Positions 34,376 through 42,351 are shown, numbered from the stretch's first letter. The stretch is DNA of 64,000 nt from Clostridium carboxidivorans P7 (GCF_001038625.1 NZ_CP011803.1:3782001-3846000); one strand, 5' to 3'. The notes: a model not told the origin generated them from the letters alone. Made by a program: numbers and translations.

Positions 34376-36253
34376 ATGAATAATGATATTATAATTTTAT
34401 CTTCCTCTACAGATTTCACCAAAAAATATCGCAATCTATTAAAAAAGAAAAATCTAAATTATCCTATTTTTGAAGCCACAGGAGATAAAACACTGGAAAT
34501 AGGAATTAAATACATTGCACAAGGAACCAAGGTTATTATTACACGTGGAAACAACTTAGCCATTTTAAGAAAAAATCTAAATGCTGTTTTAATAGATGTA
34601 CGTTATACCTATGAAGATGTATATTTTTCATTAGAAAAGGCAAAACAGTATTCAGATAAAATAGCTTATTTTGGATTTGGTTTAGCACATGCAGTAGCAT
34701 CAAAGTTTAAAAATATTTCAGGGGAAGATTTTTTGCTTGTAAAGCCAGATTCTGTAGCAAACATTGATGAAATGGTAAAAAAACTTTCCGAGCAAGGTAT
34801 TGATGTATTTATAGGAGGCATTACAGTAGCAAAAGCTGCAAAAAAATATGGCGTTAAAAATATAATGATACAGGTTGATGAAGTATCGCTTGAAATAGCC
34901 TTAGACGATGCAATATTTTCCCTTAACTTTGAATTGGAAAGAAAAAAAAATTACGAGACAATTAAACAAATTTTAAACTCTACAGCAGAAGGTATTATAG
35001 GTATAGACCAAAATTCTGAAATAACTTACATAAACAACAGAGCTAAGAAACTGTTAACTGATAAAAATAATAATCTTTTAATAGAACAAATACTTAATCT
35101 TTCAAAACTTAAGGATACTGTTAAATATGGGCATGCTGCTTATAATGAATTATTAGAAATAGGAAATACTTCGCTAGTTTTAAGCAGTCGTCCCATAAAA
35201 ATTGATGACAATATTTTTGGAGCTGTTGTAACTATTCAAAAATCTGATTACATTCAAACAGCTGAAAAAGAAATACGTAAAAAGTTAAATGCAAAGGGAC
35301 ATATTGCTAAGAAAACATTTGATGATATAATTGGAAAAAGCCAGATATTAGCTACTTCAATAAAAAAAGCTAAAAAATTCGCAAAATCAGACAGCACTAT
35401 ATTGATAACAGGAAAATCAGGAACAGGTAAGGAAATTTTTGCACAAAGTATTCACAACTACAGCGAAAGACGTAATGAACCTTTTGTTGCAATAAACTGT
35501 GCTGCTCTACCAAAAAGTATATTGGAAAGTGAGCTTTTTGGATATGTTAAGGGTGCATTTACTGGTGCAAGACCAGAAGGAAAAGCAGGTATATTTGAAT
35601 TAGCACATAACGGTACTGTATTTTTAGACGAACTTGGAGAAATGTCAGAGGATATACAAATAAAACTTCTAAGAGTTATTCAAGAAAAGGAAATTATCAG
35701 AATTGGTGACGATAAGGTTATACCTATTGATGTAAGAATAATTAGCGCTACCAATAAAAATTTGTTACAAAGAATTGAAGAAAATAAATTTCGAGAAGAC
35801 TTATATTATAGACTATGCGTTTTAGAATTAGAGCTTCCAACTTTAGAAGAAAGAAAAGAAGATATTCCTCTTCTTGCGAAACACTTTATTTTAAAAAATG
35901 CTCCTGATATTAAAATTACATCTGAAGCCTATAGACTTCTTCAAGGGGTACCCTATCAGGGAAATATAAGGCATCTTAACAACATTATTGAAAGACTCAT
36001 TGCAATGTGTGATAACAATATTATTGATGAATATCTAGTTTCCCAAGTTTTAAATTTAAAACCAACAAATTCAGAAGAAATTTTTCTTCAGCCGCTTTCC
36101 GAAGAAAAAAATGATACTACACCAGAAATTATAAAAATTGAAAATCAGTTAATAAAAGATGCTCTGAAAAAGTATAATGGTAATAAAACTAAAGTAGCAA
36201 AAGAACTTGGGATGAGTTATACAACCCTGTGGCGCAGACTAAAAAAAATGTAG
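34376..36253 (+). CDS. PrpR-like sigma-54-dependent transcriptional activator
   Basis: 625 residues. PrpR-N sensor (about 1-180; IITRGNNLAILRKNL), PAS-like domain (about 195-290; ILNSTAEGIIGIDQNSEI), AAA+ domain (about 320-545) with Walker A ITGKSGTGKEIFAQ, the sigma-54 contact loop GAFTGA, Walker B FLDELGEM, and a C-terminal Fis-type helix-turn-helix (about 590-625; NKTKVAKELGMSYTTLWRRL). It activates sigma-54 RNA polymerase when a ligand is bound. It is divergent from an operon with a matching -24/-12 promoter and upstream palindromes. GAGGTGA precedes the ATG. Confidence 0.93.
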   Translation: MNNDIIILSSSTDFTKKYRNLLKKKNLNYPIFEATGDKTLEIGIKYIAQGTKVIITRGNNLAILRKNLNAVLIDVRYTYEDVYFSLEKAKQYSDKIAYFGFGLAHAVASKFKNISGEDFLLVKPDSVANIDEMVKKLSEQGIDVFIGGITVAKAAKKYGVKNIMIQVDEVSLEIALDDAIFSLNFELERKKNYETIKQILNSTAEGIIGIDQNSEITYINNRAKKLLTDKNNNLLIEQILNLSKLKDTVKYGHAAYNELLEIGNTSLVLSSRPIKIDDNIFGAVVTIQKSDYIQTAEKEIRKKLNAKGHIAKKTFDDIIGKSQILATSIKKAKKFAKSDSTILITGKSGTGKEIFAQSIHNYSERRNEPFVAINCAALPKSILESELFGYVKGAFTGARPEGKAGIFELAHNGTVFLDELGEMSEDIQIKLLRVIQEKEIIRIGDDKVIPIDVRIISATNKNLLQRIEENKFREDLYYRLCVLELELPTLEERKEDIPLLAKHFILKNAPDIKITSEAYRLLQGVPYQGNIRHLNNIIERLIAMCDNNIIDEYLVSQVLNLKPTNSEEIFLQPLSEEKNDTTPEIIKIENQLIKDALKKYNGNKTKVAKELGMSYTTLWRRLKKM

Positions 36254-36265
36254 CACAAAACATAA

Positions 36266-36310
36266 TTATGAGGTATAAAACTTTCTATATTTCAAAGTTT
36301 TATACCTCAT
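36266..36310. terminator. Terminator after the sigma-54 activator
   Basis: Arms TATGAGGTATAAAACTTT and AAAGTTTTATACCTCATA pair perfectly around a loop of about nine bases, right after the stop codon. Confidence 0.8.
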
Positions 36311-36377
36311 ATTCAGCATAACTGTCTTTACCAATTTAATATGCTTTTAAATCATTTTAAACAGTGCATATAAGTTA

Positions 36378-37082
36378 TTAACTAGTTGTTTTTCTTTTTA
36401 CTGGAATCCACACTTCACATTTGTATTCATCATGTTTTTTAGCATTCCAAAAGTTTTTTTCAATACATGGACCTTCAACTTGTTCAAATCCAGAGGATGG
36501 AAACCATTCAGAATATATACGCCTCCATACACCTTGTATAATTAAATTATCTGGTACATTTCCATACCCTTCGAATACTGCCCATGTAAATTTAGGCACT
36601 TCAAGTATGGTAAATTCATCTGGTATCTCTTCTTCAGTAATTTCATATCCCATTATATATTTTCTTGTACCATCTTCTTTAAAGTCATAATGAAAGCCAT
36701 CTAACAAACTACCTTTGGGTTTACCTAGTACTTGATTAATTTTATCATGCGTTCCATCTTGAAAAATCTTATTGATGAATTCTGGTATCTCCCTATAGGC
36801 TGTATCACCAACCTTAGTTGTTATAAATCCTGCACCAAATGCTTTAAAGCTTTCCTTTTCAACTATTCTATAAGTAATTTCACATTCTCCTTTTATTGAT
36901 ACTTGAAAGGATATCTTTGGAAAAGCCTTAATTTTTCCGTTAACCTTTTTTAAAGCTGATGGTGATATTCCATGTAATCTTTTAAAAGCTTTAGTAAATG
37001 CTTCTGGACTTTCATAACCATATTTTAATGCTATATCAATTACCCTTTGATCTGGAACTACAATTTTATAATATTCTCCCAT
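36378..37082 (-). CDS. N-terminally truncated AraC-type protein with GyrI-like effector domain
   Basis: 234 residues. Residues about 10-48 are the second helix-turn-helix of an AraC DNA-binding domain (VIDIALKYGYESPEAFTKAF, LHGISPSALKK). About 75-230 is a GyrI-like/effector-binding domain of the BmrR type. Typical AraC/GyrI regulators start with a first helix-turn-helix of about 45 residues that is absent here, and the 218 bases upstream (37083-37300) contain no frame encoding it. The ATG is preceded by GAGAGGAAAT, so it is translated at least in principle. A remnant of a longer regulator or a shortened ligand-binding protein are both possible. Confidence 0.7.
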   Translation of the reverse strand: MGEYYKIVVPDQRVIDIALKYGYESPEAFTKAFKRLHGISPSALKKVNGKIKAFPKISFQVSIKGECEITYRIVEKESFKAFGAGFITTKVGDTAYREIPEFINKIFQDGTHDKINQVLGKPKGSLLDGFHYDFKEDGTRKYIMGYEITEEEIPDEFTILEVPKFTWAVFEGYGNVPDNLIIQGVWRRIYSEWFPSSGFEQVEGPCIEKNFWNAKKHDEYKCEVWIPVKRKTTS

Positions 37083-37202
37083 CTAATATTTCCTCTCTAT
37101 AATAATCTTAATTATTTTATAATTTATTACCATCCTAGAGTATATCAGAAGATAGAATTTTATATCTGTCTTTTTGTGCTTTAGTTTGTCCAAAATTAAA
37201 TT

Positions 37203-37263
37203 AAAAAAAGTCCTGTTAAGCAACTATAGCCAAAAATACTACTATCACCCTACTTAACAAGAC
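37203..37263 (-). terminator. Terminator after def
   Basis: Minus strand GTCTTGTTAAG pairs with CTTAACAGGAC around a long loop and is followed by TTTTTTTAA. It isolates def from the truncated AraC-type gene. Confidence 0.75.
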
Positions 37264-37300
37264 AATTTTATTTTTCTAAATTTGTTTAATTATATTTATT

Positions 37301-37753
37301 CTACTCTATATACTCAGTTACCAAATCAGTAAAAAGTATACCCTCTAAATGGTCTATTTCATGACAGAAACATTTTGCCAAACTTCCTGTTCCTGTTAGA
37401 ATAATTTCTTCACCATTTTCATTCAATGCTTGTACCTTTACCTTTGCCGGCCTTTTTAACTTTCCCCAAGTATTTGGACTACTTAGGCAACCTTCTATAA
37501 CTTCCTGAGTTCCTTCTTGTTCAATTATCTTTGGATTAACTAATTTTATAAGTCCTCCGCCCATGTCCATTACAACTAACCTCTTTAATATACCAACTTG
37601 TGGACCTGCTAATCCTCCACCATTTTCTGTATTATACATAGTCTCTGCCATATCATTTAATATCTGCCTTATTTTATCATCTACTACTTCAACTTCTCTG
37701 CTCTTTTTTCTTAGTATTTCATCTCCAAAAAGTCTGATTTGTCTTAATGCCAT
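37301..37753 (-). CDS. def: Peptide deformylase
   Basis: 150 residues. Removes the formyl group from nascent proteins. All three metal motifs are seen: NGGGLAGPQVG (usual form GxGLAAxQ), EGCLSSP with the metal cysteine, and CFCHEIDHLEG with two metal histidines and the catalytic glutamate. The usual Gln before His is replaced by Cys, seen in some clostridial paralogues. It follows the PilZ gene by 15 bases, an unusual partner; deformylase is more often beside fmt. Confidence 0.92.
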   Translation of the reverse strand: MALRQIRLFGDEILRKKSREVEVVDDKIRQILNDMAETMYNTENGGGLAGPQVGILKRLVVMDMGGGLIKLVNPKIIEQEGTQEVIEGCLSSPNTWGKLKRPAKVKVQALNENGEEIILTGTGSLAKCFCHEIDHLEGILFTDLVTEYIE

Positions 37754-37768
37754 TTTTAAACTACACCT

Positions 37769-38428
37769 CTATTTTTTTAATTTAAGATTTCTATTAACAT
37801 AATCATTAATTATCTTCAACTTACTTTCATCAATTAATTTAAATTTTAAAGCTGCTTTATAATTAGAACCATTATCATTTTCTTCAACTCTAATAACAGT
37901 ACATAAAGCACTTATTGGTTCATCTAAATGCAAGTTTATAATAGCTTCCTTTGAATCAAAATTATTTTCATAAGTAACTAAGCAAACTCCTCCTGCACTT
38001 AAATCTATGGTAAATGATTTTTTTAATTTTGCGTAATAACTTGCTGAAATTTCATTAAGATTATTAATTTCAGCTTTACTTGGCAGAAAATAATATTCTA
38101 TATCTTTAATTACTTTAAGTCTTGGATTCTGTCTTCTCTCTATTTTATTTATCAGTGTTGGTGTTTCTAACAGTATTATATTATAATTGCTATCAAGTTT
38201 ACTGCCAATAACTTTCGAAGTACATCGCAAAGCCTCATTTTCACTAGCTAAAATGTAGTTTACCTGTTCATTTACTTCAAAGGGAACATAGTTATCCTGC
38301 AAGGTACATACTCTTATGGCTAAGCATTCATCATATTTCTTTAAAACTGTTCCATCATAAAATTCTTTTTTAATAATAAACTGCATTTGTTCAAACAAAC
38401 TCAAGTTTTTTAATACTAACTTCTCCAT
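37769..38428 (-). CDS. PilZ-domain c-di-GMP-binding protein (YcgR-like)
   Basis: 219 residues. An N-terminal YcgR-like beta domain (about 1-95) is followed by a PilZ domain (about 98-215) with the RRQNPR arginine motif and DLSAGGVCL (D/NxSxxG), the two signatures needed for c-di-GMP. Proteins of this layout slow flagella or control surface traits when c-di-GMP is high. In an operon with def. AGTAGGGGGA precedes the ATG. Confidence 0.88.
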   Translation of the reverse strand: MEKLVLKNLSLFEQMQFIIKKEFYDGTVLKKYDECLAIRVCTLQDNYVPFEVNEQVNYILASENEALRCTSKVIGSKLDSNYNIILLETPTLINKIERRQNPRLKVIKDIEYYFLPSKAEINNLNEISASYYAKLKKSFTIDLSAGGVCLVTYENNFDSKEAIINLHLDEPISALCTVIRVEENDNGSNYKAALKFKLIDESKLKIINDYVNRNLKLKK

Positions 38429-38599
38429 CCTATCCCCCTACTTTGTCAACACTAAATCACTAACATAGTACAAAAGTCTAAAAATTCCTATATTTTTGAT
38501 ATTGTAACATTTTTTGTAACTTAATTTATAAAAACTCCAATTTTATTTCCTATTTTATATAATAATAGAAATTCATTAAATTATCAATAAATAAAATAT

Positions 38600-38627
38600 A
38601 GGCGGTTTATTGTACCGCCTTTTCTTA
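38600..38627. terminator. Bidirectional terminator
   Basis: AGGCGGT / ACCGCCT stem with a 7-base loop and TTTTC following on the plus strand; between the small gene at 38639 and the PilZ gene. The remaining 38429-38598 gap shows no other feature. Confidence 0.75.
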
Positions 38628-38638
38628 AGTATACTCTC

Positions 38639-38773
38639 CTAATCCGGATTTACGTTATCATTTTTATTTTGCTTTTTTCTTTCATTTTCCTTATATGAAT
38701 TTTTACCATTGTCCTCTACATGTATACCTTGAGCTGATTTTTGTTTATTTGTTAATTTACCTTTTATACTCAT
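38639..38773 (-). CDS. Small hydrophilic protein (44 aa), unrecognised
   Basis: Starts MSIKGKLTNKQKSAQGIHVE and is rich in Lys, Asn and Gln, with no Cys or Trp. AAGGTGA precedes the ATG; TAG stop at 38639. It is one of a run of minus-strand mini-genes near an sspH gene. Its composition resembles small spore or stress proteins, but no family was recognised. Confidence 0.6.
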   Translation of the reverse strand: MSIKGKLTNKQKSAQGIHVEDNGKNSYKENERKKQNKNDNVNPD

Positions 38774-38816
38774 TAAAATTCACCTTATCCTTTTATTTTT
38801 ATACAATGAAGATCAT

Positions 38817-38960
38817 TTAAAATCTTTTTGTTATATCCTTCTGTATTCTCTTTAAATCCTTTTGTCTTAGTCTGGTTTCAAGCCTTATTTCATCCCAATC
38901 CATACCCTTTATCATCATTTGTTTTGCTCTTTCCTTAGCGTGCTGCAATTCACCTCTCAT
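38817..38960 (-). CDS. Small helical protein (47 aa), paralogue of next gene
   Basis: MRGELQHAKERAKQMMIKGM followed by DWDEIRLETRLRQKDLKRIQ: predicted helical with a helix-turn-helix-like spacing (A..AK...KG....EI...T.L...D). The next gene at 38976-39134 has the same pattern, so the two are tandem duplicates. GGGAG lies before the ATG. Function unknown. Confidence 0.6.
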   Translation of the reverse strand: MRGELQHAKERAKQMMIKGMDWDEIRLETRLRQKDLKRIQKDITKRF

Positions 38961-38975
38961 ACTTTTGTCTCCCTT

Positions 38976-39134
38976 CTATCTATTACCTTGCATTTTTTCC
39001 TTTGCCTTTATAACATCATGTTCATTAAGTTCTGTTCTGCTTTTTATTTCTCCCATTCCTACACCTTTATCTAATAAATCTTTCGCCTGTTCCATAGCTT
39101 TTTCGTGTGTTCCTTTATTTTTAGATCTTACCAT
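38976..39134 (-). CDS. Small helical protein (52 aa), paralogue of previous gene
   Basis: MVRSKNKGTHEKAMEQAKDL and onward LLDKGVGMGEIKSRTELNEH: shares the A..AK...KG....EI...T.L...D spacing with the 47-residue protein at 38817-38960. GGGGTGG lies seven bases before the ATG. It may bind nucleic acid through a short helix-turn-helix-like fold, but this is only a pattern guess. Confidence 0.6.
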   Translation of the reverse strand: MVRSKNKGTHEKAMEQAKDLLDKGVGMGEIKSRTELNEHDVIKAKEKMQGNR

Positions 39135-39147
39135 TATTAAGCCACCC

Positions 39148-39348
39148 CTACCTTTTTATATTTATTACCTTTCCTGTATCTATTAAATCTTCTACAGGAA
39201 CATACTTTTTTTCCTTGGATTCTAATATTTTTATTTTAACCATTTGTGCTCCTGTATCTATTGCATCTATCCATACAGGATGACTTCTATATAATACTTC
39301 TATATTTGCTGGTGAATCCATTATTTCTTTTACTTTCTCAATTTTCAT
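39148..39348 (-). CDS. sspH: H-type small acid-soluble spore protein
   Basis: 66 residues from the ATG at 39348 (GGAGGT upstream). It has the SspH pattern: MKIEKVKEIMDSPANIEVLY, then HPVWIDAIDTGAQMVKI and YVPVEDL. H-type SASPs are made in the forespore and are minor spore-core proteins. A forespore-type sigma-G promoter is visible upstream. This anchors the surrounding small genes as possibly sporulation-linked. Confidence 0.85.
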   Translation of the reverse strand: MKIEKVKEIMDSPANIEVLYRSHPVWIDAIDTGAQMVKIKILESKEKKYVPVEDLIDTGKVINIKR

Positions 39349-39388
39349 ACTTACCTCCATTTTTTATAGAATTGTATATGTTTATATA

Positions 39389-39417
39389 TAGTTTGAGTAT
39401 CTTATAAAAATTTATAC
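39389..39417 (-). promoter_or_regulatory. Sigma-G-like promoter of sspH
   Basis: Minus strand GTATA (39417-39413), 17-base spacer, CAAACTA (39395-39389); one base off the forespore consensus (GNATR-N17/18-CATNNTA). About 40 bases before the sspH start. Confidence 0.5.
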
Positions 39418-39420
39418 AAA

Positions 39421-39452
39421 AAAAATAAGCAGCCGATATATATCAGCTGCTT
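39421..39452 (-). terminator. Terminator of the 39470 gene
   Basis: Minus strand AAGCAGC..GATATATATC..GCTGCTT stem followed by ATTTTTTTTG. Clear intrinsic terminator. Confidence 0.85.
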
Positions 39453-39469
39453 TTACCTAATCATATGGA

Positions 39470-39688
39470 TTAATCATTATAGAATATAACTACATCATCA
39501 CATATATAGTATTTTTCTTCATCTTCAACTGTTTCTTCGTCCTTAACTATTTCTCCATCTTCGCTCATGTTAATTACGTCGCCCTCTTTAAAGCCATCAA
39601 CTTTTTCTTTTTCCAAGTTGAAAATTTCTCCGCTTTCATCCTTACATATGGCATAGTCATTTACATAACAAACAATAGTAAATTTCAT
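39470..39688 (-). CDS. Small acidic protein (72 aa), DUF3006-like
   Basis: MKFTIVCYVNDYAICKDESG and EIFNLEKEKVDGFKEGDVI resemble DUF3006-type proteins, which have a small beta barrel and the DYA(V/I)C and G(D/E)VI motifs. The C-terminal half is very acidic (about 14 Asp/Glu in the last 30 residues). A sigma-A promoter (39730-39758) and a terminator make it a single-gene unit. Function unknown. Confidence 0.65.
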   Translation of the reverse strand: MKFTIVCYVNDYAICKDESGEIFNLEKEKVDGFKEGDVINMSEDGEIVKDEETVEDEEKYYICDDVVIFYND

Positions 39689-39729
39689 AATTTCGTACCT
39701 ACCTCAAAATTATAGTAACCCTTATATAT

Positions 39730-39758
39730 ATAATATGATATAAGTAAGAAAATATCAA
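39730..39758 (-). promoter_or_regulatory. Sigma-A promoter of the 39470 gene
   Basis: Minus strand TTGATA (39758-39753), 17-base spacer, TATTAT (39735-39730), about 40 bases before the start codon. Confidence 0.55.
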
Positions 39759-39804
39759 TTGTTTCACAATAAGAGTTTATGAGGAAGGCTTCAAAAATAC
39801 TATA

Positions 39805-39999
39805 CTACTTTATATCTTCATACTTTGATAAAAGCTGTTGAAGCTTTCTAGCCTGCATAGCTGATTCTTCTGCAAATTCTTTAAAAGTGGATACTACCTC
39901 AGGATCATCTAACCTATGAGAAAACATTTGATAATCCCTTACACTTTCCTGGGCATCTAAAAGTCTTTTCTTTATAATATCCTTAGTATCTAATTTCAT
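39805..39999 (-). CDS. Small helical protein (64 aa), ferritin-like hairpin pattern
   Basis: MKLDTKDIIKKRLLDAQESV and RDYQMFSHRLDDPEVVSTFK, then EFAEESAMQARKLQQLLSK: two long amphipathic helices with scattered His/Glu, reminiscent of half of a ferritin-like or rubrerythrin helix bundle. AGGAGGC precedes the ATG. It may be a short helical protein of the spore or stress type. Assignment to a family is weak. Confidence 0.6.
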   Translation of the reverse strand: MKLDTKDIIKKRLLDAQESVRDYQMFSHRLDDPEVVSTFKEFAEESAMQARKLQQLLSKYEDIK

Positions 40000-40013
40000 A
40001 GCTCACATGCCTC

Positions 40014-40148
40014 CTAAGATTCATTAAATTTATCCTTGCTATTCTTACCAGGTTTTTCATTTGCTTTAAATTCAGCACTTCTTGAATGGTATTTAGCACT
40101 ATTAGGATCTTTAGACCATTTTTTAGGTTGTTTATTTCTATTTTCCAT
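40014..40148 (-). CDS. Small basic protein (44 aa), unrecognised
   Basis: MENRNKQPKKWSKDPNSAKY then HSRSAEFKANEKPGKNSKDK: extremely hydrophilic and basic, one Trp, no Cys, likely unstructured. AGGGAGGG precedes the ATG. It lies 29 bases downstream of the CPC_1213-like gene on the same strand. Confidence 0.65.
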   Translation of the reverse strand: MENRNKQPKKWSKDPNSAKYHSRSAEFKANEKPGKNSKDKFNES

Positions 40149-40177
40149 ATGTATTCCCTCCCTACATTTTTTATTTT

Positions 40178-40306
40178 CTAATCTTCTTTATGCAATCCAA
40201 ACTTGGCTCTTGCACCTTCAGCTTGAGGATCATGCTTTATATTTTTTTTCTTAAACTTGCCATCTTCTTTTTTATTATTATTAGTATTTTTCATTTTATT
40301 TTCCAT
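40178..40306 (-). CDS. Small basic protein (42 aa), CPC_1213-like
   Basis: MENKMKNTNNNKKEDGKFKK then NIKHDPQAEGARAKFGLHKE: hydrophilic, with a C-terminal HDPQAEGARAKFG motif that I associate with the clostridial CPC_1213 family of unknown function. AAAGGAGAG precedes the ATG. It is the first of the minus-strand mini-genes. Confidence 0.65.
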   Translation of the reverse strand: MENKMKNTNNNKKEDGKFKKKNIKHDPQAEGARAKFGLHKED

Positions 40307-40561
40307 TACAATCTCTCCTTTCTGTCCTTAGTTTTTCCTTGTAAATACTTTTTATGCTAAATAAAAAAACCCTTAAAAATTCTTTTTGCTCTTGACAATT
40401 TCTATTTACATTATTAGCATTAAATTTATATTTTTGATATAATATATTTATTGAAATTTTTTACTATTATATGACATCAACAATTATATTCACTACACAC
40501 ATTCAACTAGATTTCAATTTAATTATTTTAGCATAATTACAATATAAGAGGAGGTATTTTT

Positions 40562-41647
40562 ATGAGTTTTAAACTACCTAAATATCAAGCACCTGACTTT
40601 GAAAAGGAGCCTTTTGTTTCAGCACCTAATGTAACTTCTGAAAAAGTAACTCTTGAAGGCGTTGCCCCTTTTAATTATCATGCAACTTCTATTTATCCTG
40701 AATATTTTAAAATTAATGAAAAATGGATTTTAGCTTCAGAAAGTCGTATGGATTGTGTAGTTGTTTTAAATGATGATGAAACATTAGAAGTTAAGGAATT
40801 TAGAAATTTACATATTGGTGATAATGTTATATTAGGAAGAACTGAATGTTCAGAAGACGGTATTTATATTCATGTAAATGGTTTTAAAGCCAATATAGAT
40901 AGCGATCAAACTTTTTCTTTCAGATCTGGAAGAACAAGAGAAAGTTCATATTCAAAAGATTATGATAGCCTATATGAATTACTTAGGCATGAAAGAGAAC
41001 ATGGATATATATTATGGGTTTTAGGACCTGCCGTAGTTTTTGATCATGATTCAAAAAATGCCATGGCATCACTTATAGATGCTGGTTTTATTCATGCACT
41101 TTTTGCTGGAAATGCTCTTGCAACTCATGATTTAGAAGGTTCTATTTTGAAAACAGCCCTTGGTCAAGACATATATACACAATCTTCAACTCATAATGGA
41201 CACTATAATCATATAGACATTATTAATGGTGCAAGACGTGCTGGTTCTTTGGAAAAATTTGTTGATGAACAAGGTATAAATGATGGAGTGATTCATTCTT
41301 GCATAAAAAATAAAGTTCCTTTTGTGCTAGCAGGTTCCATAAGAGATGACGGCCCTCTTCCTCCTGTTTTTTCAGATGTATATAAAGCACAAGATGCCAT
41401 GAGAGAGCATTGTAAAAAAGCTACTACCGTAATATGTATGGCTACTCAACTTCACACCATTGCTACTGGAAACATGACTCCTATGTATAAAGTAGAAGGT
41501 GATACCGTACGACCTGTATATATATATACTGTAGATATATCAGAATTTGGAGTAAATAAACTAAGAGATAGAGGAAGTTTGGAAGTTACTTCAATAGTTA
41601 CAAATGTTCAAGATTTTGTTGTAAACATTGCTAATAATCTATTATAA
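40562..41647 (+). CDS. Ornithine cyclodeaminase-like enzyme (TIGR00300 / LOR-SDH domain family)
   Basis: 361 residues. An N-terminal beta domain (about 1-115) and a C-terminal Rossmann-like domain with HNGHYNHIDIINGARRAGS and VPFVLAGSIRDDGPLPPV, the hallmarks of TIGR00300 proteins. Members include archaeal ornithine cyclodeaminases and the C-terminal domain of cyanobacterial ArgZ/AgrE, which turn ornithine to proline and ammonia. It is not related to the mu-crystallin type of ornithine cyclodeaminase. GGAGG precedes the ATG. It forms an operon with the DUF6483-like gene. Confidence 0.82.
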   Translation: MSFKLPKYQAPDFEKEPFVSAPNVTSEKVTLEGVAPFNYHATSIYPEYFKINEKWILASESRMDCVVVLNDDETLEVKEFRNLHIGDNVILGRTECSEDGIYIHVNGFKANIDSDQTFSFRSGRTRESSYSKDYDSLYELLRHEREHGYILWVLGPAVVFDHDSKNAMASLIDAGFIHALFAGNALATHDLEGSILKTALGQDIYTQSSTHNGHYNHIDIINGARRAGSLEKFVDEQGINDGVIHSCIKNKVPFVLAGSIRDDGPLPPVFSDVYKAQDAMREHCKKATTVICMATQLHTIATGNMTPMYKVEGDTVRPVYIYTVDISEFGVNKLRDRGSLEVTSIVTNVQDFVVNIANNLL

Positions 41648-41679
41648 CGTAATGCCATTTAATTAATGGAGGTATAAAA

Positions 41680-42351
41680 ATGCTAAAAAGAAATTTAACA
41701 TCAGAATTAGTAGCAAAATTCAAAGAATTTATGGATAAAATATTAAAATTAAGAAAAGAAGGTAAAAATCAGGAAGCCTTAACTGTAATTGATGATACTT
41801 TTAAAGAAATATTCAGGCTTAGCTCAAAATTTTTCAATTCATTTTCTGATGAAAACTTGTTGGATATGATAAAAACAGATGGCACTATAAATGCAGATAA
41901 ATGTATCATGATGGCAAAGCTTTTAGAAGAAGAAGCTCTCATTTTTGAGGATGAAAACAACCTTGATGAAGCCTTTTATATGAATTTAAAATCCTTGAAT
42001 CTATTTTTAGAAGCTTATGTAAATAAAAATGATGATTGCGATTTGCAAAATTATTTTTCTGACATAGAACCTATTATAGAAAAAGTATCTCCATATAAAA
42101 TACCTATTTCCATACAAAACAAAATTATGGATTATTACCTTAAAATAAGCAGCTATGATAAAGCTGAAGATGTGTTTTATGATATTTTGGAAAACAATAA
42201 TTTTGATAAGAACTTAATAGAGAAAGGTATCAATTTTTATGAAGCTCTTCTTCTTAAGGATGATAAGGATTTAAATGAAAATAATCTTCCTCGTGAAGAA
42301 ATAAATGAATCTATAAAGTTTTTAAAAAATAAATTATCTACTGATTCTTAA
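41680..42351 (+). CDS. DUF6483-like TPR protein
   Basis: 223 residues, all alpha-helical, with repeated helix pairs (KILKLRKEGKNQEALTVI, DENNLDEAFYMNLKSLNLFL, SYDKAEDVFYDILENN) that look like tetratricopeptide repeats. The N-terminal part fits the DUF6483 pattern. Often found as a single gene in clostridia, function unknown. It starts 32 bases after the cyclodeaminase-like gene with GGAGG, likely co-transcribed, and ends at a bidirectional terminator. Confidence 0.7.
   Translation: MLKRNLTSELVAKFKEFMDKILKLRKEGKNQEALTVIDDTFKEIFRLSSKFFNSFSDENLLDMIKTDGTINADKCIMMAKLLEEEALIFEDENNLDEAFYMNLKSLNLFLEAYVNKNDDCDLQNYFSDIEPIIEKVSPYKIPISIQNKIMDYYLKISSYDKAEDVFYDILENNNFDKNLIEKGINFYEALLLKDDKDLNENNLPREEINESIKFLKNKLSTDS

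Noticed and set aside
37083..37300. A hidden N-terminus of the AraC-type gene in another frame
   Set aside because: The region is AT-rich with stops in all frames and holds a terminator for def; no helix-turn-helix codons were found.
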